This document shows, in pieces, positions 20,243-26,535 of a stretch of DNA of 27,457 nucleotides. Source of the stretch: CAYRKQ01 sp964424985 (GTDB lineage: Bacteria; Patescibacteriota; Saccharimonadia; Saccharimonadales; UBA7683); NCBI GenBank assembly GCA_964424985.1, contig CAYRKQ010000012.1, positions 1-27,457 on the forward strand. Reading direction: 5' to 3'. Position 1 is the first letter of the stretch. Every line of letters begins with the position of its first letter. The notes under the pieces are model-generated. The model did no database searches. It saw nothing but the letters and a program-made list of their open reading frames with translations, and was not told the DNA's origin. Both the position numbers and the translations under genes were made by a program.

Positions 20243-21257
20243 AAAATGATAGTTTGCCGCTGTTGAAGTAACGGACGTCTTCGATGTCGTGTTTGACCAT
20301 TACTAAGCGTTCGACACCGCCGCCCCAGGCAAAGCCGGTGTATTTCTTCGGGTCTACGCCGGCCATTTTGAGGACGTTCGGATGAATCATGCCGCAGCCA
20401 AGCATCTCGATCCAGCGTTCGCTGCTACAGACTCTGCAATCTTCGCCATCTTGGCAGAACGGGCAGGAAAGTGAAAACTCAAAGCTTGGCTCGGTGAACG
20501 GGAAGTAAAACGGGGTAATCTTCACATCGACCTCTTTTTCGTAGTAGGTGGTGAAGAAGAGCTTAAGGGTTGCCACAAGCTGTCCGACGGTCACATTCTC
20601 GCCAACATACACGCCTTCATGTTGCGTAAAGGTATGTTCGTGCCGGGCATCAAGATCCTCGTTTCTAAATACTCTATCCATGGCCAGTACTGCAATCGGC
20701 TCGCCAGCTTCGAGCTGTTTTTTACGCTCTTTAATAATGCGGTGCTGCATGGTGGAGGTGTGTGCTGGTGCTACAAAGCCCTCTTCGGTCATAAAGGTAT
20801 CGTAATCGTCTCTAGCTGGATGGCCTTCAGGAAAGTTAAGGCTGGTGAACATGTGAAATTCGTCATCAATTTCTCTGGAAGGTGAGACTTCAAAGCCCAT
20901 GCGATAAAAAATATCACTGATCTTCTGCATTTCTTTGGTAATAGGGTGGATGGTACCGTTTTCGGTCGGGAGAAGTCTTGGCAGTTTGGCGTTCACATCC
21001 ATGGGTGCAGTCACATCAATAGATCTTAGATCTGAGTTCTTAGAGCTTAGATCTTCAGCCTCAACCAGCGTTTCGAGTTCTTGCTTGAGGGCATTGATGG
21101 CTTGGCCGAAAGTTGCCCGCTGGTCTTCTGGCTGATCTTTTATCTGGCCGTACAGTTCGCGAAGTTCGGGCGCGCGAAGAATTTGTTTTTTATCCTCAAG
21201 CGTTTCCAGACGTTTGAGTAAAACACCACGAACCTCATCAACTTTTTGGCTACTCAT
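20226..21257 (-). CDS. pheS: Phenylalanine--tRNA ligase alpha subunit
   Basis: A 343-residue catalytic chain of PheRS charging tRNA-Phe. An N-terminal coiled-coil region (about 1-80) precedes the class II core: HTSTMQHRII, VFRNEDLDARHEHTFTQHEGVYVGENVTVGQL (motif 2 region) and GFAWGGGVERLVMVKH (motif 3). An insert at residues 265-279, CPFCQDGEDCRVCSS, has four Cys spaced C-x2-C-x5-C-x2-C and probably binds zinc. The longest frame starts at 21278; I prefer 21257 because TACAAT lies 10 nt upstream in a context like that of transketolase N, although no strong Shine-Dalgarno decides it. Its 3' end is the target of cassette insertion. Confidence 0.93.
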   Translation of the reverse strand: MSSQKVDEVRGVLLKRLETLEDKKQILRAPELRELYGQIKDQPEDQRATFGQAINALKQELETLVEAEDLSSKNSDLRSIDVTAPMDVNAKLPRLLPTENGTIHPITKEMQKISDIFYRMGFEVSPSREIDDEFHMFTSLNFPEGHPARDDYDTFMTEEGFVAPAHTSTMQHRIIKERKKQLEAGEPIAVLAMDRVFRNEDLDARHEHTFTQHEGVYVGENVTVGQLVATLKLFFTTYYEKEVDVKITPFYFPFTEPSFEFSLSCPFCQDGEDCRVCSSERWIEMLGCGMIHPNVLKMAGVDPKKYTGFAWGGGVERLVMVKHDIEDVRYFNSGKLSFLRQFK

Positions 21258-21267
21258 ATTGCTTACC

Positions 21268-21273
21268 ATTGTA
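21268..21273 (-). promoter_or_regulatory. Possible -10 box of pheS
   Basis: Minus strand TACAAT followed by GGTAAGCAATATG, nearly identical to the transketolase N start region. Confidence 0.35.
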
Positions 21274-21291
21274 CCCATTTATCACTCAGTT

Positions 21292-21352
21292 GTCATTTCG
21301 AGCTTGCCGAGAAATCCAGTAGATCTCTTCCGCCACGGCAGATCGAGACGAC
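21292..21352. repeat. Intergenic palindromic repeat, R3
   Basis: Starts GTCATTTCGAGCTTGCCGAG and ends GGCAGATCGAGACGAC, a nested inverted repeat between pheS and the 49-aa protein gene. Confidence 0.6.
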
Positions 21353-21358
21353 AAAAAG

Positions 21359-21508
21359 CTAAGCTGAAGCAAGATGCCAGAGCCCGCAACCTGAGCATTC
21401 ATAAGGCTTTAACTTGTTGCCATATTGATAATTGGCATGGGTTTTTGCACCTTCAGCTTGCTCTTTGGTTTCAAAAACAAGCTTTTCGCTACAGTGAGGT
21501 TGCTCCAT
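21359..21508 (-). CDS. 49-residue CxxC protein
   Basis: A short but convincing frame: MEQPHCSEKLVFETKEQAEG at the start and KPYECSGCGLWHLASA at the end, 49 residues. The KPYxCxxCxxWHL ending resembles small zinc-ribbon proteins in which Cys pairs and His hold a metal; here Cys6, Cys38, Cys41 and His45 could be the ligands. No function is known to me. A GATAAT (21518-21523, extended by TGT) lies 9 nt before the ATG without a Shine-Dalgarno, the same leaderless arrangement as several neighbours. It sits between the pheS repeat R3 and the FMN reductase gene, on the minus strand. Confidence 0.75.
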   Translation of the reverse strand: MEQPHCSEKLVFETKEQAEGAKTHANYQYGNKLKPYECSGCGLWHLASA

Positions 21509-21536
21509 AGAAACTACATTATCACATTACAAGAAC

Positions 21537-21563
21537 TGGATCCCGGATCGGAGTCCGGGATGA
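21537..21563. repeat. Intergenic palindromic repeat, R4
   Basis: Contains the hairpin TCCCGGA-TCGGAG-TCCGGGA followed by TGAC. It follows the FMN reductase gene (minus strand) and may end its transcript, though no U-run is present. Confidence 0.65.
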
Positions 21564-21571
21564 CGGGCAAA

Positions 21572-22120
21572 TTAGCCTGTCACTTTTTTGGCAAGTGAAT
21601 CGAGCAATGTTTTTGCCTCATGTTCGTGATAGTCGCCGTAGGCTAACTTCCCTTGCTCATCAAAGGCTGCCCAAATTTCTGGGATTCCCACATGAGCGTT
21701 GACGATATCAAGATGCACCCAGGCGGCCACTAAGCCAAACGCACCCCATGAAAAAGGTGCTCCGGCAGACCCGTAACCAACAAATCCAGCTGGCTTACCA
21801 CCCCATTCGTGAAATAAATGATCGACAGCATTCTTTAGACTTGCTGGGTAGCCGTGATTGTACTCAGGACTCACAAACACAATCGCATCTGCTTGGCTAA
21901 CCCGCTCTGCCCATTTCGTCGTCTTTTCATCTTCATATTGACCATCAGTAACAGCCAAGGGGCTCTTTTCTGGAAGTTCATAAGAAAGGTCTACTTCTTT
22001 CAAGTCTGCAAGATCAACCTCAAAACGCTCGTCTTTTTTTACCTGCTCGACAAACCAGTTGGCAACTTTTTCTCCAGCTCGCCCTTTTCTCACACTTGCC
22101 AGTACTACTAATAGTTTCAT
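21572..22120 (-). CDS. NAD(P)H-dependent FMN reductase
   Basis: A 182-residue flavodoxin-fold reductase. The N-terminus LLVVLASVRKGRAGEKVANWF carries the flavin-phosphate loop (S-x-R-x-G-R) and SPEYNHGYPASLKNAVDHL is the hallmark of the NADPH-dependent FMN/quinone/chromate reductase family. GYGSAGAPFSWGA follows the second flavin contact. It reduces flavins or quinones in the cytoplasm; the physiological acceptor is unknown. GAAAGGT precedes the ATG. It is divergent from the YajQ-family gene; an 18-bp inverted repeat (22161-22178) lies in the shared region. Confidence 0.92.
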   Translation of the reverse strand: MKLLVVLASVRKGRAGEKVANWFVEQVKKDERFEVDLADLKEVDLSYELPEKSPLAVTDGQYEDEKTTKWAERVSQADAIVFVSPEYNHGYPASLKNAVDHLFHEWGGKPAGFVGYGSAGAPFSWGAFGLVAAWVHLDIVNAHVGIPEIWAAFDEQGKLAYGDYHEHEAKTLLDSLAKKVTG

Positions 22121-22160
22121 TTTTACCTTTCGTTATCTATTTATTATTATCTACATATAT

Positions 22161-22178
22161 TTAAGCAAACACTTAAAC
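22161..22178. promoter_or_regulatory. Inverted repeat between FMN reductase and yajQ (possible operator)
   Basis: TTTAAG-CAAACA-CTTAAA, perfect 6-bp arms, just upstream of the yajQ -10 and within the reductase promoter region. Suits a dimeric repressor; no regulator gene is adjacent. Confidence 0.35.
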
Positions 22179-22189
22179 TTTATGCAAGT

Positions 22190-22198
22190 GATATAATA
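22190..22198 (+). promoter_or_regulatory. Extended -10 of yajQ (leaderless geometry)
   Basis: TGA-TATAAT with the ATG (22206) 7 nt after the box; no Shine-Dalgarno fits in between. No good -35. Confidence 0.6.
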
Positions 22199-22205
22199 TC
22201 TATAC

Positions 22206-22703
22206 ATGGCAAAAAATGCATCATTTGATATTGTTTCCGATTACGACCTAGCTAAGGTTACCAACGCTGTTGAGCAGGCGCAGCGTGAAATTGCGGCTCG
22301 CTATGATTTTAAGGGCAGCTCGGCAGCAGTCGACTTTATTGAAGCCAAAACGGGCGTGAAAATTACCGGGGATAATCAGTTCCATCTTGATAGCATTATT
22401 GATATTGTTCGTAAAAAATTAGCCGGCTCTGGGGTCAGCCAAAAAATCCTCGACACTTCAAGCGAACCAGTAACCTCAAATCTCAAAATGACTTGGGAGC
22501 TCACGTTCAAAAAAGGTTTAGATCAAGAAAAAGCCAAAAAAGTCACCAAACTGATCCGTGATAGTTACCCAAAGGTGAAGCCCCAAGTACAAGGTGAAGA
22601 AATTCGCGTCAGTTCACCAAAACGTGATGAACTACAAGCCGTCATGCAACTCATCCGCGAAGCCGACTTCGACTTCCCCCTAGAATTCACCAACTTCCGC
22701 TGA
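22206..22703 (+). CDS. yajQ: YajQ-family nucleotide-binding protein
   Basis: A 165-residue member of the YajQ (UPF0234) family. It opens with the family-defining ASFDIVSDYDLAKVTNAVEQAQREIAARYDFKGS and ends IRVSSPKRDELQAVMQLIREADFDFPLEFTNFR, both close to consensus; length is normal. Members have two ferredoxin-like domains and some bind cyclic di-GMP or nucleic acid. Role here is unknown. The ATG is placed by these N-terminal residues and by TATAAT only 7 nt upstream, so the message should be leaderless. It is the first plus-strand gene after a long minus-strand run and converges on the cupin gene. Confidence 0.95.
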   Translation: MAKNASFDIVSDYDLAKVTNAVEQAQREIAARYDFKGSSAAVDFIEAKTGVKITGDNQFHLDSIIDIVRKKLAGSGVSQKILDTSSEPVTSNLKMTWELTFKKGLDQEKAKKVTKLIRDSYPKVKPQVQGEEIRVSSPKRDELQAVMQLIREADFDFPLEFTNFR

Positions 22704-22736
22704 TTAGCAGTACGCAAAAAGTAACATGCAACATGC

Positions 22737-22763
22737 GTCATTCCTGCGAAGGCAGGAATCCAG
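22737..22763. repeat. Intergenic palindromic repeat, R5
   Basis: GTCATTCCTGCGAAGGCAGG plus AATCCAG; the stem ATTCCTGC/GCAGGAAT forms a hairpin between the convergent yajQ and cupin genes. Confidence 0.65.
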
Positions 22764-22774
22764 ACAAATATATT

Positions 22775-23089
22775 TTATTTCAGTTCAACTTGAATAGTTC
22801 TTACTACTGTATCACCAATATTTTCAACCGCATGTGAACTCTCACCAGAAGATGTTGTTTCACCTTCAACCAAGTCGACATCAATCGACGTGCCGTCATC
22901 CTTCGTAAATTTCAATCTACCAGAAGATAAAATATAGTTCATGTTCTCAGGGTGCCAGTGCATCTCAGCTTTATCACCAGGCTGTACAGTCACCTTCAAG
23001 ACTCTCATCCGATCAGTTTCAAGCAATATCTCGTGAACGTGAGGTGCTATATTTACCGCATCATTTGCATGTTGATCTGATATATTCAT
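22775..23089 (-). CDS. Small cupin-domain protein
   Basis: A 104-residue single-domain cupin. The first cupin motif is visible as VQPGDKAEMHWHPENMNYILSSGRLKF, with metal-binding HxH and a following Asn-Met in place of the common Glu; the second, SGESSHAVENIGDTVVR, supplies the last His. It may bind a metal and a small ligand; function is unknown. The longest frame starts at 23218, but its first 43 residues run across a palindromic repeat. I choose ATG 23089, where a TATAAT ends 7 nt upstream and no Shine-Dalgarno is present. It is divergent from the GH63-like gene. Confidence 0.85.
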   Translation of the reverse strand: MNISDQHANDAVNIAPHVHEILLETDRMRVLKVTVQPGDKAEMHWHPENMNYILSSGRLKFTKDDGTSIDVDLVEGETTSSGESSHAVENIGDTVVRTIQVELK

Positions 23090-23096
23090 GTTCTTA

Positions 23097-23102
23097 ATTA
23101 TA
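23097..23102 (-). promoter_or_regulatory. -10 box of the cupin gene (leaderless geometry)
   Basis: Minus strand TATAAT, 7 nt before ATG 23089. The expected -35 position falls inside repeat R6 and matches poorly. Confidence 0.5.
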
Positions 23103-23118
23103 ACACTGTGGGAAATTA

Positions 23119-23145
23119 CTGAATCCCCACCTGTGAGGGAATGAC
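23119..23145. repeat. Intergenic palindromic repeat, R6
   Basis: CTGAATCCCCACCTGTGAGG plus GAATGAC, another GTCATTCC-type unit, lying between the divergent cupin and GH63-like promoters. Confidence 0.55.
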
Positions 23146-23169
23146 GGAAGTGACTGGTTCGTCTATACT
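23141..23169 (+). promoter_or_regulatory. Promoter of the GH63-like gene
   Basis: ATGACG (23141-23146, weak -35 formed by the end of repeat R6), 17-bp spacer, TATACT (23164-23169); the ATG follows after 9 nt without a Shine-Dalgarno. Confidence 0.4.
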
Positions 23170-23178
23170 TAGCTAGTA

Positions 23179-24483
23179 ATGAATAAGCATAAGTTGATTG
23201 AACAGTGTGAGCTGACATTGAGACAAAATGATTTGGGGGCTTGGACGCGGCCGGCGCCAGGCCTCTACCCGCATCAGTGGCTCTGGGATAGCTGCTTTAT
23301 TGCGATTGGGCTTTCCCATGGCGACGTCAAACGAGCGCAAGTTGAAATTGACAGTTTATTCCGCGGCCAGTGGAAGAACGGCATGCTGCCAAACATTATT
23401 CATGGTGATGGCGATTACTACGCTGATAAACTATGGAGCAAACGCAGCGCCGATATGCCACCGGGCGTTCTCACAAGTGGTATTACACAACCACCCATGG
23501 TAGCCGAAGCTATGGTTCGCATAGGCCAGCGCATGAAGAAGACCGAGCGCCAGGCGTGGTACCGGCAACGTTTCAATCAACTTCTGGCTTACCATGAATG
23601 GCTCTACCGAGAGCGTGACCCCAAAAACACCGGCCTTGTCGCACTGGTCCATCCGTGGGAATCTGGCATTGATAATTCACCGGCCTGGATGGAGACTGTT
23701 CATAAAGACCATGTGCCGTTTTGGATTCAAGCCAGCCAGAAACTTGGGTTCACAAACTTCCTGGAGGCACGGCGCAAAGATACGAAATTTGTGCCAGCCA
23801 GCGAACGGATTGATACCGTCGACGCACTTCTTCTGTTTCACCACGCAAAACGGCTGGTACACCGCGGCTATGATAACCAACAGATTCTTAAAAGCTCCCG
23901 AATTGCCCTATACGACGTCCTGTTTAACTCTATTTTGGTGCGAGCCAACACCCTGCTTGTGGAAATTGCCGATGAAATTGGCAGCGAGGTTCCCGCCTGG
24001 CTTGCCGAGCGCATGCAGCTTGCCTCTTCGGCGCTTGAGCGTCTGTGGGACGAGGAATCGCAGATGTATTTTGACAAAACGTTTTACCGTTCACACTTTG
24101 TGCACTCGCCAGCAATTGGCCGTTATTTGCCGCTCTACAGCGGGGCAATCAGCCAGACCCGAGCTCAGCAACTCGTCCGCGAGTTACTGGCCGAAATGTC
24201 GCAAACACCGTATCCTGTGGCAACAGTACCACCAAACTCGCTGGATTTTAACCAGCATCGTTACTGGCAAGGACCGGCCTGGGTTAATACCAATTGGCTG
24301 ATTATTGATGGCTTAAAACGATACGGTTTTGATGATGTAGCAAACGAGATTAAAGACCGAACCTTGCGAGCCGTGGGGCTTCACGGTGCCTACGAATACT
24401 TCAGCCCGCTTGATGGCTCACCAGCTGGCGCCCATCAGTTCAGTTGGAGCGCCGCACTAGCCATTGATCTCGCCCATCAATAA
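23179..24483 (+). CDS. GH63-type glycoside hydrolase (MGH1/glucosylglycerate hydrolase-like)
   Basis: A 434-residue (alpha/alpha)6-barrel hydrolase. Family features: YPHQWLWDSCFIAIGL, RGQWKNGMLPNIIH, VHPWESGIDNSPAW (Asp165, likely general acid), YWQGPAWVNTNWLIIDGL and GAYEYFSPLDGSPAGAHQFSWSAAL (Glu near 406, likely base). These match GH63 bacterial enzymes acting on mannosylglycerate or glucosylglycerate; the exact sugar is unproven. There is no signal peptide, so it probably works in the cytoplasm on a compatible solute or storage glycoside. Coding sequence looks more GC-rich than the neighbours, and repeats flank it on both sides, so transfer is possible. The start is set by TATACT 9 nt upstream. 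Confidence 0.88.
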   Translation: MNKHKLIEQCELTLRQNDLGAWTRPAPGLYPHQWLWDSCFIAIGLSHGDVKRAQVEIDSLFRGQWKNGMLPNIIHGDGDYYADKLWSKRSADMPPGVLTSGITQPPMVAEAMVRIGQRMKKTERQAWYRQRFNQLLAYHEWLYRERDPKNTGLVALVHPWESGIDNSPAWMETVHKDHVPFWIQASQKLGFTNFLEARRKDTKFVPASERIDTVDALLLFHHAKRLVHRGYDNQQILKSSRIALYDVLFNSILVRANTLLVEIADEIGSEVPAWLAERMQLASSALERLWDEESQMYFDKTFYRSHFVHSPAIGRYLPLYSGAISQTRAQQLVRELLAEMSQTPYPVATVPPNSLDFNQHRYWQGPAWVNTNWLIIDGLKRYGFDDVANEIKDRTLRAVGLHGAYEYFSPLDGSPAGAHQFSWSAALAIDLAHQ

Positions 24484-24488
24484 CGTCC

Positions 24489-24605
24489 GTCATTCCGGAC
24501 TTGATCCGGAATCCAGTACATCAATCTGAGCAAAGCGAACTAGTTAGTTGTACTCACTACGCTCGTCTATTATTCACTGGATTCCGTGTCGGAGCACGGA
24601 ATGAC
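24489..24605. repeat. Intergenic compound palindromic repeat, R7
   Basis: Begins GTCATTCCGGACTTGATCCG and ends GTCGGAGCACGGAATGAC. Each end is itself a hairpin and the two ends (..AATCCAGT / ACTGGATT..) are inverted copies, giving a 117-bp nested structure between the GH63-like and ZIP genes (convergent). It could stop transcription from both sides. Confidence 0.75.
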
Positions 24606-24637
24606 AACACAGGAAAAGTCTTTTTTAGTTTCAGACA

Positions 24638-24668
24638 TTTGAGTTTGTGAATTTGTTTAGGGTTTAGC
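24638..24668. repeat. AT-rich TTTAG-type repeat remnant
   Basis: ATTTGTTTAGGGTTTAG resembles AATTGTTTAGTGTTTAG at 10842-10858 beside the second S23 gene. Probably a degraded member of the same family. Confidence 0.35.
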
Positions 24669-24687
24669 AAATCGTACTGAGAGCTTT

Positions 24688-25503
24688 TTAGTAGCCGCGC
24701 TCAGCTTGACCTTCATATTCGTGATGATCATCTCCATGTTCTGGTTCAATATATCGATGAGCCATGTTTACGGAAATGGCTACCACCAAAATACCGAGCA
24801 AGAAGAGCAATGCTCGACCGTCAAAGAGCTTTTTGGCTGGTGCTTCTTCGTGGATGGTTGGGATGAGATCACTCGCGGCAATGTAGAGCAAGAACCCAGC
24901 GCTGAGGCCTAAGAGTGCACCAATCGGGATTGCCTCGCTACTACCAAGCGCAAAAGTAATAATTGCCATCAATGTCGTCGCCAAGGCGCTCAGAATATTA
25001 ACCAAAATGACTTTTTTGCGACTCAAGCCTTTATTAAGCAGCACGCCAAAATCACCAATTTCTTGCGGGATCTCGTGAGCCGCCACGGCAATAGTAGTCA
25101 CGATACCGGTTGGAATGCTGATGAGAAAACTCGCCGCAATCGCCACGCCATCAAGCGCATTATGCAACGTATCGCCTAAAATAATGAGGCCAACCGTTGG
25201 ATCCGATTTTTTATCTTCATGCTGGTGGTGATGATGAAACCATCGAAACAGCCTTTCCGCCAAAAAGAAGGTTGCCATACCAATTAGGGCATAAAGCAGT
25301 ACTTTATCTGCACCACTTTCTTCTATCCCTTCTTTTAACAGATCGAGAAACACCGCCGCGAGCAACGCACCAGCCGCAAACGGTGTTGCATAGGTCGCCA
25401 GCTTTGACGCCCAACTCTTCTTGCTCAGGAGTATCAGCCCGCCAAGCAGGCTAACCACGCCGCCGAGCAGTGAAAATATAATAACGTAACCAAGTGTGTC
25501 CAT
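24688..25503 (-). CDS. ZIP-family metal transporter
   Basis: A 271-residue inner-membrane carrier for zinc or another divalent metal. About eight transmembrane helices can be traced. The two metal-site helices are clear: GDTLHNALDGVAIAASF (HNALDG, residues 114-119) and AVAAHEIPQEIGDFGVLL (HEIPQEIGDF, 143-152). A cytoplasmic His-rich loop (HHHHQHED, about 90-97) and a C-terminal HGDDHHE may sense or buffer metal. I choose ATG 25503 over 25569 because AAGGAAAT precedes it and MDTLGYVIIFSLLGG is a proper first helix. It is divergent from a Fur-family regulator, sharing an operator-like palindrome, so metal-dependent repression is likely. Confidence 0.94.
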   Translation of the reverse strand: MDTLGYVIIFSLLGGVVSLLGGLILLSKKSWASKLATYATPFAAGALLAAVFLDLLKEGIEESGADKVLLYALIGMATFFLAERLFRWFHHHHQHEDKKSDPTVGLIILGDTLHNALDGVAIAASFLISIPTGIVTTIAVAAHEIPQEIGDFGVLLNKGLSRKKVILVNILSALATTLMAIITFALGSSEAIPIGALLGLSAGFLLYIAASDLIPTIHEEAPAKKLFDGRALLFLLGILVVAISVNMAHRYIEPEHGDDHHEYEGQAERGY

Positions 25504-25546
25504 ATAAATTATTTCCTTTTTACTCCACCAACATAGCGTGATTTTT

Positions 25547-25580
25547 ATCATATTGCAAAAGTGTCGCAATTTGCTATACT
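25547..25580. promoter_or_regulatory. Divergent ZIP/Fur-family promoters with shared palindromic operator
   Basis: TATTGCAAA (25551-25559), 10-bp spacer, TTTGCTATA (25570-25578): eight of nine arm positions pair. The plus-strand promoter TTGCAA (25553-25558), 16 bp, TATACT (25575-25580) and a minus-strand -10 TATGAT (25547-25552) both overlap it, so one bound regulator could control both genes. The Fur-family protein is the obvious candidate. Confidence 0.6.
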
Positions 25581-25598
25581 TTTTGCATACACTACGGT

Positions 25599-25662
25599 GT
25601 CATCCTGAATTTATTTCAGGATCCAATCAATTTATTAGATTCTGAATCAAGTTCAGAATGAC
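25599..25662. repeat. Intergenic palindromic repeat in the fur leader, R2
   Basis: GTCATCCTGAATTTATTTCA at the left and AAGTTCAGAATGAC at the right, closely matching the left part of R1 at 5798. It lies between the regulator's promoter and its AGGAAA/ATG, so it is transcribed as part of the leader. Confidence 0.75.
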
Positions 25663-25677
25663 AAACAGGAAACACAC

Positions 25678-26079
25678 ATGGAAGAAGAAATAAAAACTGT
25701 ACTGAAACAACAGGGGTTCACTGCTACGAAAACACGTATGGGAGTTTTTCGGGTACTACTTGCTCAGCAACCAGCAACTATGAATGATCTTGTCTCTGCC
25801 CTGCCCCAAGTTGACAGAGCCACTGTCTACCGCACCGTTCTTCTGTTTGTAGATCTCGGGATTGCAAAAAAAGTCTACACCGGCTTTAAGTACCGAGTGG
25901 AACTTGGCGACAGTTTTCAAGAGCATCATCACCATCTCACCTGCTTGCGCTGTGGCAACGTGATTGATATTCACACGCCAGAAATTGAATATGCCATAGA
26001 GCAAACTGCCGCCAACAACGGTTTCCGCCCCATCCGCCACGACCTTGAGATTACCGGTTATTGCAGCTCGTGTTCTTAA
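25678..26079 (+). CDS. Fur-family metalloregulator
   Basis: A 133-residue Fur/Zur-type repressor. The N-terminal winged helix runs about residues 1-80, with GFTATKTRMGVFRVLLAQQP and the recognition helix region VDRATVYRTVLLFVDLGIAKK. The C-terminal dimerisation domain has the HHHHLTCLRCGNVIDI metal motif and a second Cys pair, GYCSSC, giving a structural Cys4 zinc site. Specificity for iron, zinc or manganese cannot be told, but the divergent ZIP transporter suggests zinc. AGGAAA lies upstream of the ATG. The 26080-26535 region beyond it has no convincing gene. Confidence 0.93.
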   Translation: MEEEIKTVLKQQGFTATKTRMGVFRVLLAQQPATMNDLVSALPQVDRATVYRTVLLFVDLGIAKKVYTGFKYRVELGDSFQEHHHHLTCLRCGNVIDIHTPEIEYAIEQTAANNGFRPIRHDLEITGYCSSCS

Positions 26080-26472
26080 CACGAGCAATTCCCAAACATC
26101 AAACAACAAATCACAAATAATATTCAATAACCGAAATACCAAATGGAATCATTTCTTTTTGGACTTTGAATAATTGGAGATTCGGAATTTATTTGTTATT
26201 TGGATATTGTATTTTGTTATTTTTGCCTTTGTTAGCATGAAACCGGGCATATAACCCGGCTTGATTGGATAGCCACAAGGACTTCCACCTTTCATTATAC
26301 CACCATTTTCCATAACATCCCTCGATGCCCCCAACTAATTCATTCTTATATTAAGTTAAATAACCCTCAATAAATTCTTCCATATGGTAAAATTTGTTGA
26401 ATTTTGATTAATGGTTCTGGAATAAGGATGTCGTGGTTCAGGATGACGCGAGGTTGTTTAAACGTAAGCCAC
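26080..26472. other. Gene-free region with AT-rich repeats and an orphan minus-strand -10
   Basis: 26100-26220 is AT-rich, with imperfect inverted stretches (for example GAAATACCAAATGG against TTATTTGGATATTG) like those near the S23 genes. An extended -10 on the minus strand (TGG-TATAAT, 26294-26299) would start an RNA near 26287 that contains a stem AAGCCGGG/CCCGGTTT with a 7-nt loop. 26434-26446 (TGGTTCAGGATGAC region) copies the right end of repeat R1. A 61-codon minus frame here has no family features. Confidence 0.4.
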
Positions 26473-26501
26473 TTGATTACTTGTGCGTTTTCGCGTATAT
26501 C
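26473..26501 (+). promoter_or_regulatory. Promoter of the MIP channel gene
   Basis: TTGATT (26473-26478), 17-bp spacer, TATATC (26496-26501); leader of about 30 nt with GAGGAG before ATG 26536. Confidence 0.5.
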
Positions 26502-26535
26502 TAGAGGTATTACAAAATAAGTGAGGAGTTTTTAT

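Noticed and set aside
23090..23218. N-terminal extension of the cupin protein
   Set aside because: It is translated from a palindromic repeat and the divergent promoter region; ATG 23089 fits the cupin fold and promoter.
5798..25662. GTCAT repeats as a CRISPR array
   Set aside because: They are scattered singly, differ in core and have no regular spacers; no cas genes are present.
26149..26334. 61-codon minus-strand frame
   Set aside because: Low-complexity, crosses AT-rich repeats and an orphan -10, no ribosome binding site or family features.
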